A stretch of DNA of 64,000 nucleotides, taken from Paludibacter sp. (GTDB taxonomy: Bacteria > Bacteroidota > Bacteroidia > Bacteroidales > Paludibacteraceae). Position 1 is the first letter of the stretch; the number at the start of each line of letters is the position of its first letter. Made by a program: the position numbers and the translations under genes. Of the stretch, positions 27,765 through 36,857 are shown one piece after another. The notes under the pieces are model-generated. The model was not told the DNA's origin. It did not search any database and saw only the letters and a program-made list of their open reading frames with translations. The stretch is from the NCBI GenBank assembly GCA_028710415.1, contig JAQTUE010000001.1, positions 1-64,000 on the forward strand, given 5' to 3'.

Positions 27765-28304
27765 TTATTTCTGTTTTAGAGTTTTAAGTATTTCTGTAAC
27801 TTCTTGTTGTGCGGAAGAAGCATACTCAATTACACCTGCCATACTATAACAAGTATTGTTGCAAGTTCGTAAATAGATTCGTCCATAAGAATTCCTAAAC
27901 GTACCACCATAAGAGTTAGTATAAAAAAAACAGACTAATACATTTTGGTTGTCATTAACAATTATACGTTTGTTTAAATATGCCAATTTTCCACTCGAAT
28001 CAGTATAGGTTATTGAATCAGGAATGTTCTCAAGCGATTGTCCGGTATAATCCGATGCAAGACAGGGGTATGCTGTTTCGCTGCAAAATCCACCACCTAT
28101 TATTACCTTATTATCATTTCGTGTTTTAGTAAAAATCGTTCCTGATATCTGTTGATGAATTTCTCCAACATAGGTATTAGGAAACATAATACTATATTCC
28201 GAATTATACGTTTCTCTATTCCAGGTTGTTTCAGTTCTATCTTTACACGAAATAAAAACAATTAGTACAAGAATGGATGTCAACAATTTTTCTGATATGT
28301 TCAT
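27765..28304 (-). CDS. Lipoprotein of unknown function (179 aa)
   Basis: The signal peptide has a lipobox (IVFISCKDRT, Cys at about 21). The mature part begins with a TWNRETYNSEYSIMFPNTY region that resembles the opening of small stress-type lipoprotein domains. It contains cysteine pairs (FCSETAYPC, LRTCNNTC) that could form disulfides, and ends in a helix (QQEVTEILKTLKQK). No family assigned. It is followed after 16 bp by a membrane protein on the same strand. Confidence 0.7.
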   Translation of the reverse strand: MNISEKLLTSILVLIVFISCKDRTETTWNRETYNSEYSIMFPNTYVGEIHQQISGTIFTKTRNDNKVIIGGGFCSETAYPCLASDYTGQSLENIPDSITYTDSSGKLAYLNKRIIVNDNQNVLVCFFYTNSYGGTFRNSYGRIYLRTCNNTCYSMAGVIEYASSAQQEVTEILKTLKQK

Positions 28305-28482
28305 ATATCTATGATTGGTTTGTTTTTATATAATACAAATTGCTCCGGTAAGTTCTGCCCATCTTGTAGGGCTCATTGTAAAAGCATTATTACCGGCATC
28401 TCTCAAAAGGGGGGTTGAATTCGACCTGTTCGACCTGTAGGGATGGATATTTCAGATGGATAGTTCCAATGCAATTGCATTT

Positions 28483-29817
28483 TTAAAGATATTTCTCAAG
28501 TAACTTTTCAAGGACACTTACATAATAAAATGGCACATTAAAAAGTCTAAACTCTTTACCATCGATTGTTTTTACAGGATCAATAGAGAAAGGTTTTGAC
28601 CAAATACGCACTGCTATATCATGATTCGTTCTGTTCATAAATTGGTGCAATGAACGCAAATGCGCATTTGTCCCTGATTTTACTTCAATTGGAATGGCTT
28701 TTCCTTTAAATTCAATAATAAAATCAACTTCTGCTGATGACTGATTCTTCTCTCTTACCCAGTATTGTCGATGACCTAACACACGTGTTTCTAATGCAAG
28801 TAACTCTTGTGCAACAATATGCTCAGCGATTTTCCCGCGCCAGGCCTCTTCAATGTTGGATACAGAATAAAATGCTTCTCGTACATTTGCAACATAGTTT
28901 ACAATGCCTGTATCAAGCCATATTAATTTTGGCTTACGGCTTTTTGAAGTCAACAATGGTAACTGCGTTGATGTTGTTGGGTAAACCAATTCTAACAACA
29001 TCGTTTTTTCCAACATACGAAATGCCTCTCCAACTTCTCTCGACCGATAGTTTGATCCACCAAAGCGTTCAAACGAAATAGTCTCGCCAGCATACTTCCA
29101 ACCTTCATGAATTATAAATCGAATAATCTGTACTAATGTATTATTATGTGCGTACTTTTCAACATCATCACTATAAGCCGTAACAAGTCCTTCGAATATA
29201 CTGGCTACTGCCATAATATCCCGTTTCTCGGAATATTTTTTTACAATAGCAGGCATTCCACCCATGAATATAAAATTCCTGAAATATTGCATCATCCGAT
29301 CATGAACTCCTTGGGCATTGACACTTTCAATGAGTTCCTGATCAAAAGTTTCACCAATTCCATTCAGAAACTCTGGAAATGAACAGGGGTGTATTGCTAA
29401 ATACTCAACACGTCCTACTGGAAACGAAACACTTCTTTCAATTAAACTTTCTAAAAGTGATCCGGCAGCAATTACATGCAACCAGCTTGCCTCTTCATAG
29501 AAGTATCTTAAAATAGCAATTGCTTTTGGTGAGTTCTGTATTTCATCTATAAATAATAAGGTGATGGAATCTTTTTTTTGCTGACGATTCATCCTGTAAA
29601 TTGCATCAATTAAATCTTGTATTTCATCATAATCGTCAAATAGTTTCCTGTGTGATTCTTTGTCCAAATTAAGTTTAAGGTAAACATCGTATTTAAGAGC
29701 AAATTCATTTACAAGGGTAGTTTTTCCAACCTGTCGTGCTCCTCGAAGTACAAGTGGTTTACGATCAGAGTCTTTAGCCCATTCGTCTAAAAAGGTCATG
29801 GCATTACGTTGTATCAT
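28483..29817 (-). CDS. AAA_14 / DUF4143 ATP-binding protein
   Basis: A 444-residue ATPase of the widespread AAA_14 plus DUF4143 type. Walker A is RGARQVGKTT (about 21-30) and Walker B is ITLLFIDEIQN (about 83-93). DUF4143 occupies about 205-370 (KLIWLDTGIVNYVA), followed by a restriction-endonuclease-like fold segment with AEVDFIIEFKGKAIPIEVKS (about 375-395). That last motif, E/D-x-D-F then E-V-K, matches PD-(D/E)xK nuclease-like folds common in these proteins. Function is unknown; they occur in many copies and are often near mobile or defence genes. The promoter is at 29841-29848 and three 33-bp repeats lie immediately upstream. Confidence 0.88.
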   Translation of the reverse strand: MIQRNAMTFLDEWAKDSDRKPLVLRGARQVGKTTLVNEFALKYDVYLKLNLDKESHRKLFDDYDEIQDLIDAIYRMNRQQKKDSITLLFIDEIQNSPKAIAILRYFYEEASWLHVIAAGSLLESLIERSVSFPVGRVEYLAIHPCSFPEFLNGIGETFDQELIESVNAQGVHDRMMQYFRNFIFMGGMPAIVKKYSEKRDIMAVASIFEGLVTAYSDDVEKYAHNNTLVQIIRFIIHEGWKYAGETISFERFGGSNYRSREVGEAFRMLEKTMLLELVYPTTSTQLPLLTSKSRKPKLIWLDTGIVNYVANVREAFYSVSNIEEAWRGKIAEHIVAQELLALETRVLGHRQYWVREKNQSSAEVDFIIEFKGKAIPIEVKSGTNAHLRSLHQFMNRTNHDIAVRIWSKPFSIDPVKTIDGKEFRLFNVPFYYVSVLEKLLEKYL

Positions 29818-29840
29818 ATCTTTCAGAGTTTAATAGGGTA

Positions 29841-29848
29841 CAAAGATA
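29841..29848 (-). promoter_or_regulatory. -7 promoter element (TATCTTTG) of the AAA_14 ATPase
   Basis: The minus strand reads TATCTTTG, an exact consensus match, 24 bases before the start codon. A TTG for the -33 position lies about 22 bp further upstream, inside the first 33-bp repeat. Confidence 0.65.
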
Positions 29849-29853
29849 CATGA

Positions 29854-29945
29854 TTGTAATAGAATAAGGGCAATAATCATATTATATTGTAATAAAATAA
29901 GGGCAATAATCACGTTATTCTGTAATAAACTAAGGGCAATATACC
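29854..29945 (-). repeat. Three 33-bp direct repeats upstream of the AAA_14 ATPase
   Basis: Units begin at 29854, 29887 and 29920, exactly 33 bp apart. Each contains TGTAATA, then ATAAGGGCAATA (ACTAAGGGCAATA in the third) and a variable TCATATTA-type spacer. The array starts six bases upstream of the -7 element and covers the -33 position. A 33-bp period is about three helical turns, so the units face the same side of the DNA, as expected for operator or iteron sites. With only three units and no spacers of foreign origin, it is not a CRISPR array. Confidence 0.85.
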
Positions 29946-29981
29946 TCAATTCTTGTGTACATGTCAAAGATCCATTTCCTA

Positions 29982-30614
29982 TCAGCTATTCACTTCCACA
30001 TACACCGAGTCAGAAGCCTTTTCCCCATCCCCGCTTCGTACAAAAACATAGCAGCATGCTACGTCTTCTGCCTGCAGGGCTGGATAATTGAGTTGAATAG
30101 TTCCGATGGGTACATGTCCGATAAATTGTCTGACTTGTAGTAATTTGCCGCTTCTTAAACTTGCACAGGCGATGATTTCATCGTTGGTATTTAAATCAGG
30201 GGTCAATGCAAGGACATCATAATTGATTGTAATTCCATCGGCATCGGTGGTGGCTTGCAGTATTGTAACGCGGGGCAACGACCCTTTGGCAAGCAGCATC
30301 TGAGGGTAGCTGATTACCGGAACTTTATCCACCAGCATGAAAGCAGTGTTGAAATTGACAGCAACAAACATGTTTTGAGGTACCAGGCGTTCATCACGTT
30401 CGGGGAACCCAAGGGTGATAATGCTTTTGAAGGTTTTATACATGTCTGCTATCAGGGACATGCGCGCCCGGTTTCTGAGTTGCTTTTCTGATTTGGGATC
30501 TTTGGGATTAAATGGTTTCGAACGGACGATGTTCATCCCATTATACGAATACATGATAACATTACCCATTGCATTTCTCATGGGGCCTGTCAGGGGATTT
30601 TGTGCGACACTCAT
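29982..30614 (-). CDS. DUF6266 family protein
   Basis: A 210-residue protein of the Bacteroidota-specific DUF6266 family. The N-terminus reads NPLTGPMRNAMGNVIMYSYN, then GMNIVRSKP and NPKDPKSEKQLRNRARM, which is the family signature. Members resemble a phage or mobile-element structural protein in being short, without signal peptide, with a central beta-rich domain. The actual role is not known. It is the last gene before a 1.38-kb gap of structured repeats and lies 164 bp upstream of the AAA_14 ATPase on the same strand. Confidence 0.8.
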   Translation of the reverse strand: MSVAQNPLTGPMRNAMGNVIMYSYNGMNIVRSKPFNPKDPKSEKQLRNRARMSLIADMYKTFKSIITLGFPERDERLVPQNMFVAVNFNTAFMLVDKVPVISYPQMLLAKGSLPRVTILQATTDADGITINYDVLALTPDLNTNDEIIACASLRSGKLLQVRQFIGHVPIGTIQLNYPALQAEDVACCYVFVRSGDGEKASDSVYVEVNS

Positions 30615-30686
30615 AGTTTTTAAGTTTTAAATGAATAAGTGGATTACTGTAATTAGTAGGTTGAATAAATTAATATCTTATTTCTT

Positions 30687-30905
30687 TATCGCATAGTATC
30701 ACATAGCAAGAACACATAGTTCAACATAGTAATATTTGGAATTCGAATTTGATTTATTATAAAAAGAACACATAGAAACACATAGACTGATATATGCTAA
30801 GAGACGAATGATAAAAATTCAGATATAAACTATGTTTTCTATGTTTTCTTATTGTTTTAAACTATGTGATTCTATGAGTTCTTGCTATGTGATACTATGT
30901 GTAAA
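30687..30905. repeat. Long imperfect palindrome of CACATAG words
   Basis: Left arm (30691-30730 and 30765-30790) is made of CATAGTATCACATAGCAAG, AACACATAG and similar words. Right arm (30829-30902) is their complement, CTATGTTTTC, CTATGTGATT and CTTGCTATGTGATACTATG. The outermost 20 bp of the two arms pair almost perfectly. The centre is AT-rich. No coding frame. Confidence 0.8.
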
Positions 30906-31119
30906 AAATTGAAATAGATATGTTTTCCAGGACATTTAAATTTGTGACATTTAATTTATTCTATTTCATTAATACAAAATGAAAAATGATGTTCTAATCT
31001 TTGTTTTTGATATTTATCAGTATTCTGTTTCACTTACCTTGTTCACCCTAAAGGGATAGTCCTTAGGGAATACCCTGTAAAGATAAATATTATTTAATTA
31101 AATTGTACCCGTTTGAAAT

Positions 31120-31190
31120 TGTGTTAAACAGGTTTTTTACTCCTTTTGGATCTTCTTGTGTCTATTTGTGTCTATTTGTTTAATCAAAGT
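31120..31190. repeat. Short TTGTGTCTATTTGTGTCTA array
   Basis: Direct repetition of CTTGTGTCTATTTGTGTC-type words near 31150-31180, close in style to the CACATAG block 250 bp away and to the CACAAAAG hairpin at 6941-7130. Confidence 0.5.
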
Positions 31191-31369
31191 CTTAATAATT
31201 ATTGATTATTAACTTATTTACCTTGTATATTTAACAGTTCGTGATGCGTTCAATCCCCTGTGGATCATCTGCTTTCTGCAGTTCCAGGCTTAAATACAAA
31301 CTTCAACTATCTCCAACCGGTTATGGTTTTGAAGTCTTTTCTTTTCAATTGGCATGATTCCGGGGTTGA

Positions 31370-31555
31370 ATTTACTCTTGTTTTAAGTATAAAGGGCCTT
31401 TCATGAGGGTATGCAGGGCCTTTGCAGGGGGTTCGGAGAGCCAGGGCCCTCGAAACCCCCTCGAAAGGCCCTCGATACCCCCTCGATGGGCCCTCGATAC
31501 CCCCTCGATACTTAAAGCAAGACTAAAGCAAGACTAAAGCAAGTTCAGGAGCAAT
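31370..31555. repeat. GC-rich CCCTCGATA / AAAGCAAGACT word palindrome
   Basis: Left arm 31374-31440 has CTTGTTTTAAGTATAAAGGG, CCTTTCATGAGGG and GGGCCTTTGCAGGGGG. Right arm 31441-31555 has CCCTCGAAACCCCC, four to five CCCTCGATACCCCC-like words, then three AAAGCAAGACT words. Read as the complement, the right arm retraces the left (CTTGCTTTAAGTAT, then GAGGGCC). It is a strikingly GC-rich island inside AT-rich intergenic DNA. The rest of the 30615-31995 gap shows a GCGGAT-type block at 31660-31725 and the promoter at 31863. Confidence 0.75.
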
Positions 31556-31654
31556 TTTATTGTTAGATTTACATGAAATTCAATTATTTATCTTCAATAA
31601 ATCAGGATTTAAAACAACTTATTTTGAGTGACTGACTAAATACGACATCACAGT

Positions 31655-31730
31655 GTCGATATCGTTAAGATCCGCCTAATCTGCGTAATTCCGTCAGGTC
31701 GGAATGTGCCATCAGCGCTCCATTCTTTTG
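31655..31730. repeat. Small block of TCCGCCTAATCTGCG words
   Basis: Contains ATCCGCCTAATCTGCGTAAT, CCGTCAGGTCGGAATG and ATCAGCGCTCCATTC. These match the complement of the words at 33222-33262 and the elements at 12865-13075, so the three loci share one word family. Confidence 0.6.
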
Positions 31731-31862
31731 TATTTTAAATCCGACATTAAATTGTTCCAATTCTATATAGAATACCGCGAGAAATTAAACTTACCATATT
31801 GAATTCGTTTTAACGGTTGAAAAATTTGTAGCAAAAAACGCCTACTTCCTTGAATAATTTTG

Positions 31863-31870
31863 TACTTTTG
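31863..31870 (+). promoter_or_regulatory. -7 promoter element (TACTTTTG) of the glycosyltransferase
   Basis: TACTTTTG matches TAnnTTTG, 125 bp upstream of the glycosyltransferase start, leaving a long leader of about 120 nt. That leader includes a GGGATGAAAAAAGGAG stretch of no recognised type. Confidence 0.55.
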
Positions 31871-31995
31871 CAGAAAATAAGCACAGGGTTAATACTCCGG
31901 ATTTTATTCCCCCGAGGGATGAAAAAAGGAGCGCAATGGCAACTTAATATTGCTGTTAACTTTTTGTTTATCAATCTTATATTATTTGAACGTGT

Positions 31996-33129
31996 ATGAA
32001 AATAATCATAGTTGGTACCGCATTTCCGTATCGTGGTGGATTGGCAGCCTATAATGAAAGACTTGCCCGTGAATATGTAAAACAAGGAAACGAAGTGGAA
32101 ATATTAACTTTCTCACTTCAATATCCTGCGTTTTTGTTTCCGGGGAAATCCCAATTTTCGACCGAATTTGCACCGGAGGATCTGAAGATTAAGCGCATGA
32201 TTCATTCAGTCAACCCGTTGAACTGGATGAAGGTGGGGCGCATCATCAAGGAAAAATCACCCGATATGGTTATTTTCTGCTATTGGATGGCGTTTATGGC
32301 ACCCTGTTTTGGCACCATTGCCCGCATTGCCCGTTCGCCCAAGACTAAAATGGTGGGTATGATACACAATATGATCCCCCACGAACCGACTATCCTCGAT
32401 AAACTTTTCCCGAAATACTTTGTAAAATCCATGGATGGCTTTGTAGCTATGGCCGATTCGGTGGTGGTGGATATTAACCATTTTGACAAAGAAAATAAAC
32501 CGAAAGTGGTTTCGCCTCATCCCATTTACGACCATTATGGAGACCTGATGACCAAAAAAGAAGCTACCATCAAGCTGGGGCTTCATGAGCAAAAAGATTA
32601 CGTGCTGTTCTTTGGTTTCATTCGTCATTACAAGGGGCTGGACCTGTTGCTGGAAGCCTTTGCCGATGAACGTCTGCGTCAATTTCCTGTCAGGCTGATC
32701 GTTGCCGGGGAGTTCTACGAAAATCCGCAACCCTACCTGGAACTGATCATAAAACTGAAACTGGATGGACTGGTTGAACTTAGAACCGGATTTATACCGG
32801 ACAACGAGGTGCGGAATTATTTCAGCGTGGCGGATTTAGTAGCCCAGCCTTACCGTTCGGCAACACAGAGCGGGGTGAGCCAGATTGCCTATCACTTTGA
32901 AAAACCTATGCTGGTGACCAATGTCGGTGGTTTGTCGGAAATTGTTCCGGATGGAAAAGTGGGATATGTGGTGGGAGTAGAGCCGATCCAGATAGCCGAT
33001 GCCATGGTGGATTTCTTTACAAACCAACGGGCTGAAAAAATGATTGCAAACATCAAGGTTGAAAAAAATAAATTCCTGTGGTCGCGCATGACGGATGCGA
33101 TTGATGGCTTGTTTGTTTCTAAAGGTTGA
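31996..33129 (+). CDS. Glycosyltransferase, GT4/GT1-like family
   Basis: A 377-residue GT-B glycosyltransferase. The N-terminal Rossmann domain opens MKIIIVGTAFPYRGGLAAYN, the usual acceptor-side loop. The C-terminal donor domain (about 190-360) has VLFFGFIRHYKGLDLLLEAF, VRLIVAGEFYEN, then ADLVAQPYRSATQSGVSQIA and the E-x7-E type EKPMLVTNVGGLSE. It would transfer a sugar from a nucleotide-sugar donor onto a cell-surface glycan or lipid; donor and acceptor cannot be read. It stands alone in repeat-rich surroundings, 0.8 kb upstream of mutS. Confidence 0.88.
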   Translation: MKIIIVGTAFPYRGGLAAYNERLAREYVKQGNEVEILTFSLQYPAFLFPGKSQFSTEFAPEDLKIKRMIHSVNPLNWMKVGRIIKEKSPDMVIFCYWMAFMAPCFGTIARIARSPKTKMVGMIHNMIPHEPTILDKLFPKYFVKSMDGFVAMADSVVVDINHFDKENKPKVVSPHPIYDHYGDLMTKKEATIKLGLHEQKDYVLFFGFIRHYKGLDLLLEAFADERLRQFPVRLIVAGEFYENPQPYLELIIKLKLDGLVELRTGFIPDNEVRNYFSVADLVAQPYRSATQSGVSQIAYHFEKPMLVTNVGGLSEIVPDGKVGYVVGVEPIQIADAMVDFFTNQRAEKMIANIKVEKNKFLWSRMTDAIDGLFVSKG

Positions 33130-33184
33130 TTGGTTGATTAAGTTGATTAAGTTGATTGAGTTGAGTAAGTTAATTAAGTTGACT
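33125..33184. repeat. TTGATTAAG word array (left arm)
   Basis: Starts at the stop codon of the glycosyltransferase. About seven words of the type GTTGATTAA / GTTGATTGA / GTTGAGTAA follow. The complementary words (TCAACTTAC, TCAACTTAAT) form clusters at 33439-33562 and 33808-33908. Confidence 0.8.
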
Positions 33185-33221
33185 GCATATTCCTAATCTG
33201 GATAAACCAGTATTAAGATTT

Positions 33222-33262
33222 GAACGCGGATTAACGCTAATCAGGCGGATTAAAAAACGGAT
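33222..33262. repeat. GCGGATTAACGC word block
   Basis: Reads GAACGCGGATTAACGCTAAT then CAGGCGGATT and AACGGATC. Same word family as 12865-13075 and 31655-31730. Words of this kind recur in many Bacteroidota intergenic regions in my recollection; this was not searched. Confidence 0.6.
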
Positions 33263-33438
33263 CAGAAAAATACTGCGTATTTTGATTTTAAGATCTGAAA
33301 TAGACTCTTCTGAATAAGATATTTATAAATGAATTATACAATATCGTGCAAAAAAAGAATAAAATTGAGAGTTAAGTTACTAATTACAAAATGAGAATTA
33401 AGTAAATACATTTTGTTTCAATTAGTAATTCATAATGA

Positions 33439-33908
33439 ACAATCAACTTTATCAAACAATTAACTGAATTAACACAATAAACTTACTTAACTCAATCAAC
33501 TTACTCAACTTACTCAACCAATTAACTTAACCAAATAATCAACTTAATCAAACAAATAAGTAACAGAAACTAAATAATGTAGTATTATTTTAATTTAAAT
33601 AAGGGAATAAGGGTTAGATCTTTTTGCATAATATTTCTACTAAGGGTTAAAAAACAAAAATAAGGTTTTTAATATAAAGCCCTTATATAAAGATTTTAAC
33701 CCTTCGTAGAAAAATAAGCTCTCCCATATTAAAACCCTTATTCCCTTATTTAGATAAGCTGCATAGTCGTATTTTTCAAGGAATAAAGCAGGACACTATA
33801 TTGTTCCAACAACTTAACTGAATTAACATAATCAACTGAATTAACATAATCAACTTACTCAACTCAGTCAACTTACTCAACTCAATCAACTAATTAACCA
33901 ATCAACCG
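33439..33908. repeat. TCAACTTACTC arrays (right arms) upstream of mutS
   Basis: Two clusters, 33439-33562 and 33808-33908, of words like TCAACTTACTCAACTTAC and AATTAACTGAATTAAC. They are the reverse complement of the array at 33125-33184. The second ends 11 bp before the mutS ATG, so it forms the whole immediate upstream region of mutS and takes the place of any recognisable ribosome-binding site. No -7 element was found there. Together with the 33598-33752 palindrome these fill the gap 33130-33919. Confidence 0.8.
33598..33752. repeat. Palindromic AAGGGAATAAGGGTT repeat, copy 1
   Basis: Arms of about 75 bp. Left reads TAAGGGAATAAGGGTT, then TTTCTACTAAGGGTTAAAA and AATAAGG. Right, read on the minus strand, reads TAAGGGAATAAGGGTTTTAA, then TTTCTACGAAGGGTTAAAAT. 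It is highly similar to 36630-36790 and related to 36858-37012, on the other side of mutS. Confidence 0.85.
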
Positions 33909-33919
33909 AATACCAAAAT

Positions 33920-36532
33920 ATGGCAAACGACATAGTAGAAACGCCCATGATGAAGCAATTCAACGAGATTAAAGCGAAGCATCCTGATGCGATATTGCTG
34001 TTTCGTTGTGGCGATTTTTACGAAACCTTTTCAACTGATGCCATTAAGGCTGCCGGCATACTGGGAATTACCCTGACAAAACGGGCTAATGGTGCAGGGA
34101 AAAGCATTGAATTAGCCGGATTCCCACACCATGCCCTGGATACCTACTTGCCAAAACTGGTGCGTGCAGGCATGCGGGTTGCTATCTGCGACCAACTGGA
34201 AGATCCAAAACTCACAAAGAAAATAGTAAAACGAGGCGTTACCGAACTGGTGACTCCCGGCGTATCGTACAGTGATACCACTCTGAACCATCGCGAGAAT
34301 ACTTTCCTGGCCAGTGTGAACCTGAATAAAAACCAGATTGGCGTATCCTTCCTGGATATCTCCACCGGTGAATTCCTGGTGGCGGAAGGTACTGCGGAAT
34401 ATATTGATAAATTGCTGAACAGTTTTGGTCCCAAGGAAGTACTGTTCGACCGTTCCAAACGGAAAGATTTTGAAAACCTTTTTGGCACAAAGTTTTTTAC
34501 CTATGCACTCGAAGACTGGGCTTTTACACCCGATACCGCCCAGGAACGATTACTGAAACATTTTGAAACCAAGAACCTGAAAGGATTCGGGGTTGATAAC
34601 CTGCCTAACGGGGTGGTAGCTGCCGGAGCCATCCTGCATTACCTGGACCTGACCCACCACCAACAAACCGGACACATTACCCAGCTGTCGCGCATTGAGG
34701 AAGACCGCTACGTGTGGCTCGACCGCTTTACAGTGCGTAACCTGGAATTGTACGGGTCGATGAACGAAGGTGGCCGGACGTTGCTCGACGTGATTGACAA
34801 GACCATCAGCCCCATGGGAGCCAGGATGCTGAAACGTTGGGTGGCATTCCCATTGAAAGATGTAAAGCCTATCAACGAAAGGTTGAGTGTGGTGGAACAC
34901 TTTTTCAAGAACCCGGATTTAAAACTTTTGCTGGAACAAAATATTGCTTTGATTGGCGACCTGGAACGCATTATTTCCAAGGTAGCTGTTGGACGAATTA
35001 ATCCCCGCGAAGTGGTGCAACTGAAAGTAGCATTAAAAGCCATTGAACCGATCAAGCAAACCTGCCTGGCTTCGGACAATGTGACGCTACGCAAAATCGG
35101 TGACCAGCTGAATGTATGTTCAGTGATCTCAGATAAAATTGAAGCCGAGATATCAAATGATCCACCAAACATGATTTTCAGGGGTGGCATCATTAAACCG
35201 GGCATCGATGCTGACCTGGACGAACTGCGTCAACTGGCCTATTCAGGGAAAGATTTCCTACAAAAAATACAGGAACGCGAAAGTGCTGAAACCAATATCC
35301 CCAGCCTGAAAATAAGCTTCAATAATGTTTTCGGATATTATATCGAGGTGAGGAACATGCACAAGGACAAAGTGCCTGAAACGTGGATCCGCAAGCAAAC
35401 ACTGGTCAATGCCGAGCGCTACATTACGCAGGAATTGAAGGTGTACGAAGAAAAAATACTGGGTGCCGAGGAAAAAATACTGGCTATTGAGACACGGTTG
35501 TTTAATGAACTGGTGTTAAGCCTGATTGATTACATTACGGCCATACAGCTGGATTCGAACCTGATAGCCCAACTGGATTGCCTGTTGTCGTTCACCAAAG
35601 TATCGGCAGAAAACAAATATGTCCGTCCTGAAATCACGGATACGGATGTGCTGGATATCAAACAAGGGCGCCACCCGGTGATTGAAAAACAACTGCCGAT
35701 CGGTGAAACCTATATTTCCAACGATGTGTACCTGGACAGTACTACCCAACAAATTATTATCATTACCGGACCGAATATGTCGGGTAAGTCTGCCTTGTTA
35801 CGTCAAACTGCATTGATTACCCTGATGGCTCAGATCGGTTGTTTTGTGCCTGTGGAAAGTGCCCGGATAGGCGTGGTGGACAAAATCTTCACAAGGGTAG
35901 GGGCAAGCGATAATATTTCACTGGGGGAATCGACCTTCATGGTGGAAATGAATGAGGCAGCCAGTATTATGAATAACCTGTCGAGCCGCAGCCTGGTACT
36001 CTTTGATGAATTAGGACGTGGCACCAGTACTTATGATGGTATCTCCATTGCCTGGGCCATTGTGGAATATATTCATGAACATCCTGCATGCAAGGCTAAA
36101 ACGCTGTTTGCAACCCACTACCACGAGTTGAATGAGATGGAGAAATCATTCAACCGGATCAAGAACTACAATGTGTCGGTGAAGGAAGTGGAGAAAAAAG
36201 TCATCTTCCTGCGTAAACTGGTACTTGGTGGCAGCGAGCACAGCTTTGGGATACATGTTGCTAAAATGGCCGGTATGCCACAGAGCATTGTGAAAAGGGC
36301 AGAAAAGATATTGCAGCAGCTGGAAACGGATAACCGCCAGTCGGGAATTGCAAAGCCGGTGGGAGAGATTGCACAAAATAGGGAAGGTTACCAGCTTAGC
36401 TTTTTCAAGCTGGACGACCCTATCCTGGAGCAAATCCGCGATGAGATAAAAAACCTGGATGTGAATAATCTCACGCCGATTGATGCGCTGAATAAGTTGA
36501 ATGAGGTAAAAAGAATTATCACTGGGAAATAG
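33920..36532 (+). CDS. mutS: DNA mismatch repair ATPase MutS
   Basis: Recognises base mismatches and small loops and starts repair with MutL. At 870 residues it has the normal length. Visible: the mismatch-binding F-Y-E (33-35) in RCGDFYETF, where the usual Phe-x-Glu is intact; Walker A GPNMSGKS near 616; Walker [16 protein letters not shown]; and the TFATHYHEL signature. The C-terminal HTH and dimer region is present. It starts at an ATG only 11 bp after a repeat array and is flanked on both sides by related palindromes. MutL is encoded 24 kb downstream on the other strand. Confidence 0.97.
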   Translation: MANDIVETPMMKQFNEIKAKHPDAILLFRCGDFYETFSTDAIKAAGILGITLTKRANGAGKSIELAGFPHHALDTYLPKLVRAGMRVAICDQLEDPKLTKKIVKRGVTELVTPGVSYSDTTLNHRENTFLASVNLNKNQIGVSFLDISTGEFLVAEGTAEYIDKLLNSFGPKEVLFDRSKRKDFENLFGTKFFTYALEDWAFTPDTAQERLLKHFETKNLKGFGVDNLPNGVVAAGAILHYLDLTHHQQTGHITQLSRIEEDRYVWLDRFTVRNLELYGSMNEGGRTLLDVIDKTISPMGARMLKRWVAFPLKDVKPINERLSVVEHFFKNPDLKLLLEQNIALIGDLERIISKVAVGRINPREVVQLKVALKAIEPIKQTCLASDNVTLRKIGDQLNVCSVISDKIEAEISNDPPNMIFRGGIIKPGIDADLDELRQLAYSGKDFLQKIQERESAETNIPSLKISFNNVFGYYIEVRNMHKDKVPETWIRKQTLVNAERYITQELKVYEEKILGAEEKILAIETRLFNELVLSLIDYITAIQLDSNLIAQLDCLLSFTKVSAENKYVRPEITDTDVLDIKQGRHPVIEKQLPIGETYISNDVYLDSTTQQIIIITGPNMSGKSALLRQTALITLMAQIGCFVPVESARIGVVDKIFTRVGASDNISLGESTFMVEMNEAASIMNNLSSRSLVLFDELGRGTSTYDGISIAWAIVEYIHEHPACKAKTLFATHYHELNEMEKSFNRIKNYNVSVKEVEKKVIFLRKLVLGGSEHSFGIHVAKMAGMPQSIVKRAEKILQQLETDNRQSGIAKPVGEIAQNREGYQLSFFKLDDPILEQIRDEIKNLDVNNLTPIDALNKLNEVKRIITGK

Positions 36533-36629
36533 ATTTTGTGGTTACTATTGGTTTAGGCTTTAAATCTTACTTTCAGTTAGTTCAAAATAAGCAACATAAA
36601 ATCGACAATATACTATTTTTTAAATTGTA

Positions 36630-36790
36630 ATAAGGGAATAAGGGTTGGTTTTTTTTACTTAATATTTCTACTAGGGGTAAAAAAACAAAAATAAGGTTTT
36701 TTAATATAAAATCCTTATAACTAGACATTAACCTTGTTGATTGAAATAAATTATATTTATAGAAACCTTATTTTTATTTATTTGAACCTC
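36630..36790. repeat. Palindromic AAGGGAATAAGGGTT repeat, copy 2
   Basis: Left half nearly identical to copy 1 (TAAGGGAATAAGGGTTGG, then TTTCTACTAGGGGTAAAA and AAAAATAAGG). The right half is more diverged, with CCTTATAAC and AACCTTATTTTTATTT. It begins about 100 bp after the mutS stop. Confidence 0.8.
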
Positions 36791-36857
36791 AGTAGTACGG
36801 CTGAACCGCAATATTGAACCTTATTCTTTGAATGGGAAATTATCCGTAATCAATCGA

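Noticed and set aside
29854..29945. CRISPR-like look of the three 33-bp repeats
   Set aside because: The units are joined directly with a 33-bp period and no unique spacers of 30 bp or more, and no cas gene is nearby. A promoter operator array is the better reading.
31810..32085. 91-residue minus-strand frame overlapping the glycosyltransferase start
   Set aside because: It crosses the promoter and the first codons of a well-supported plus-strand gene and has no domain.
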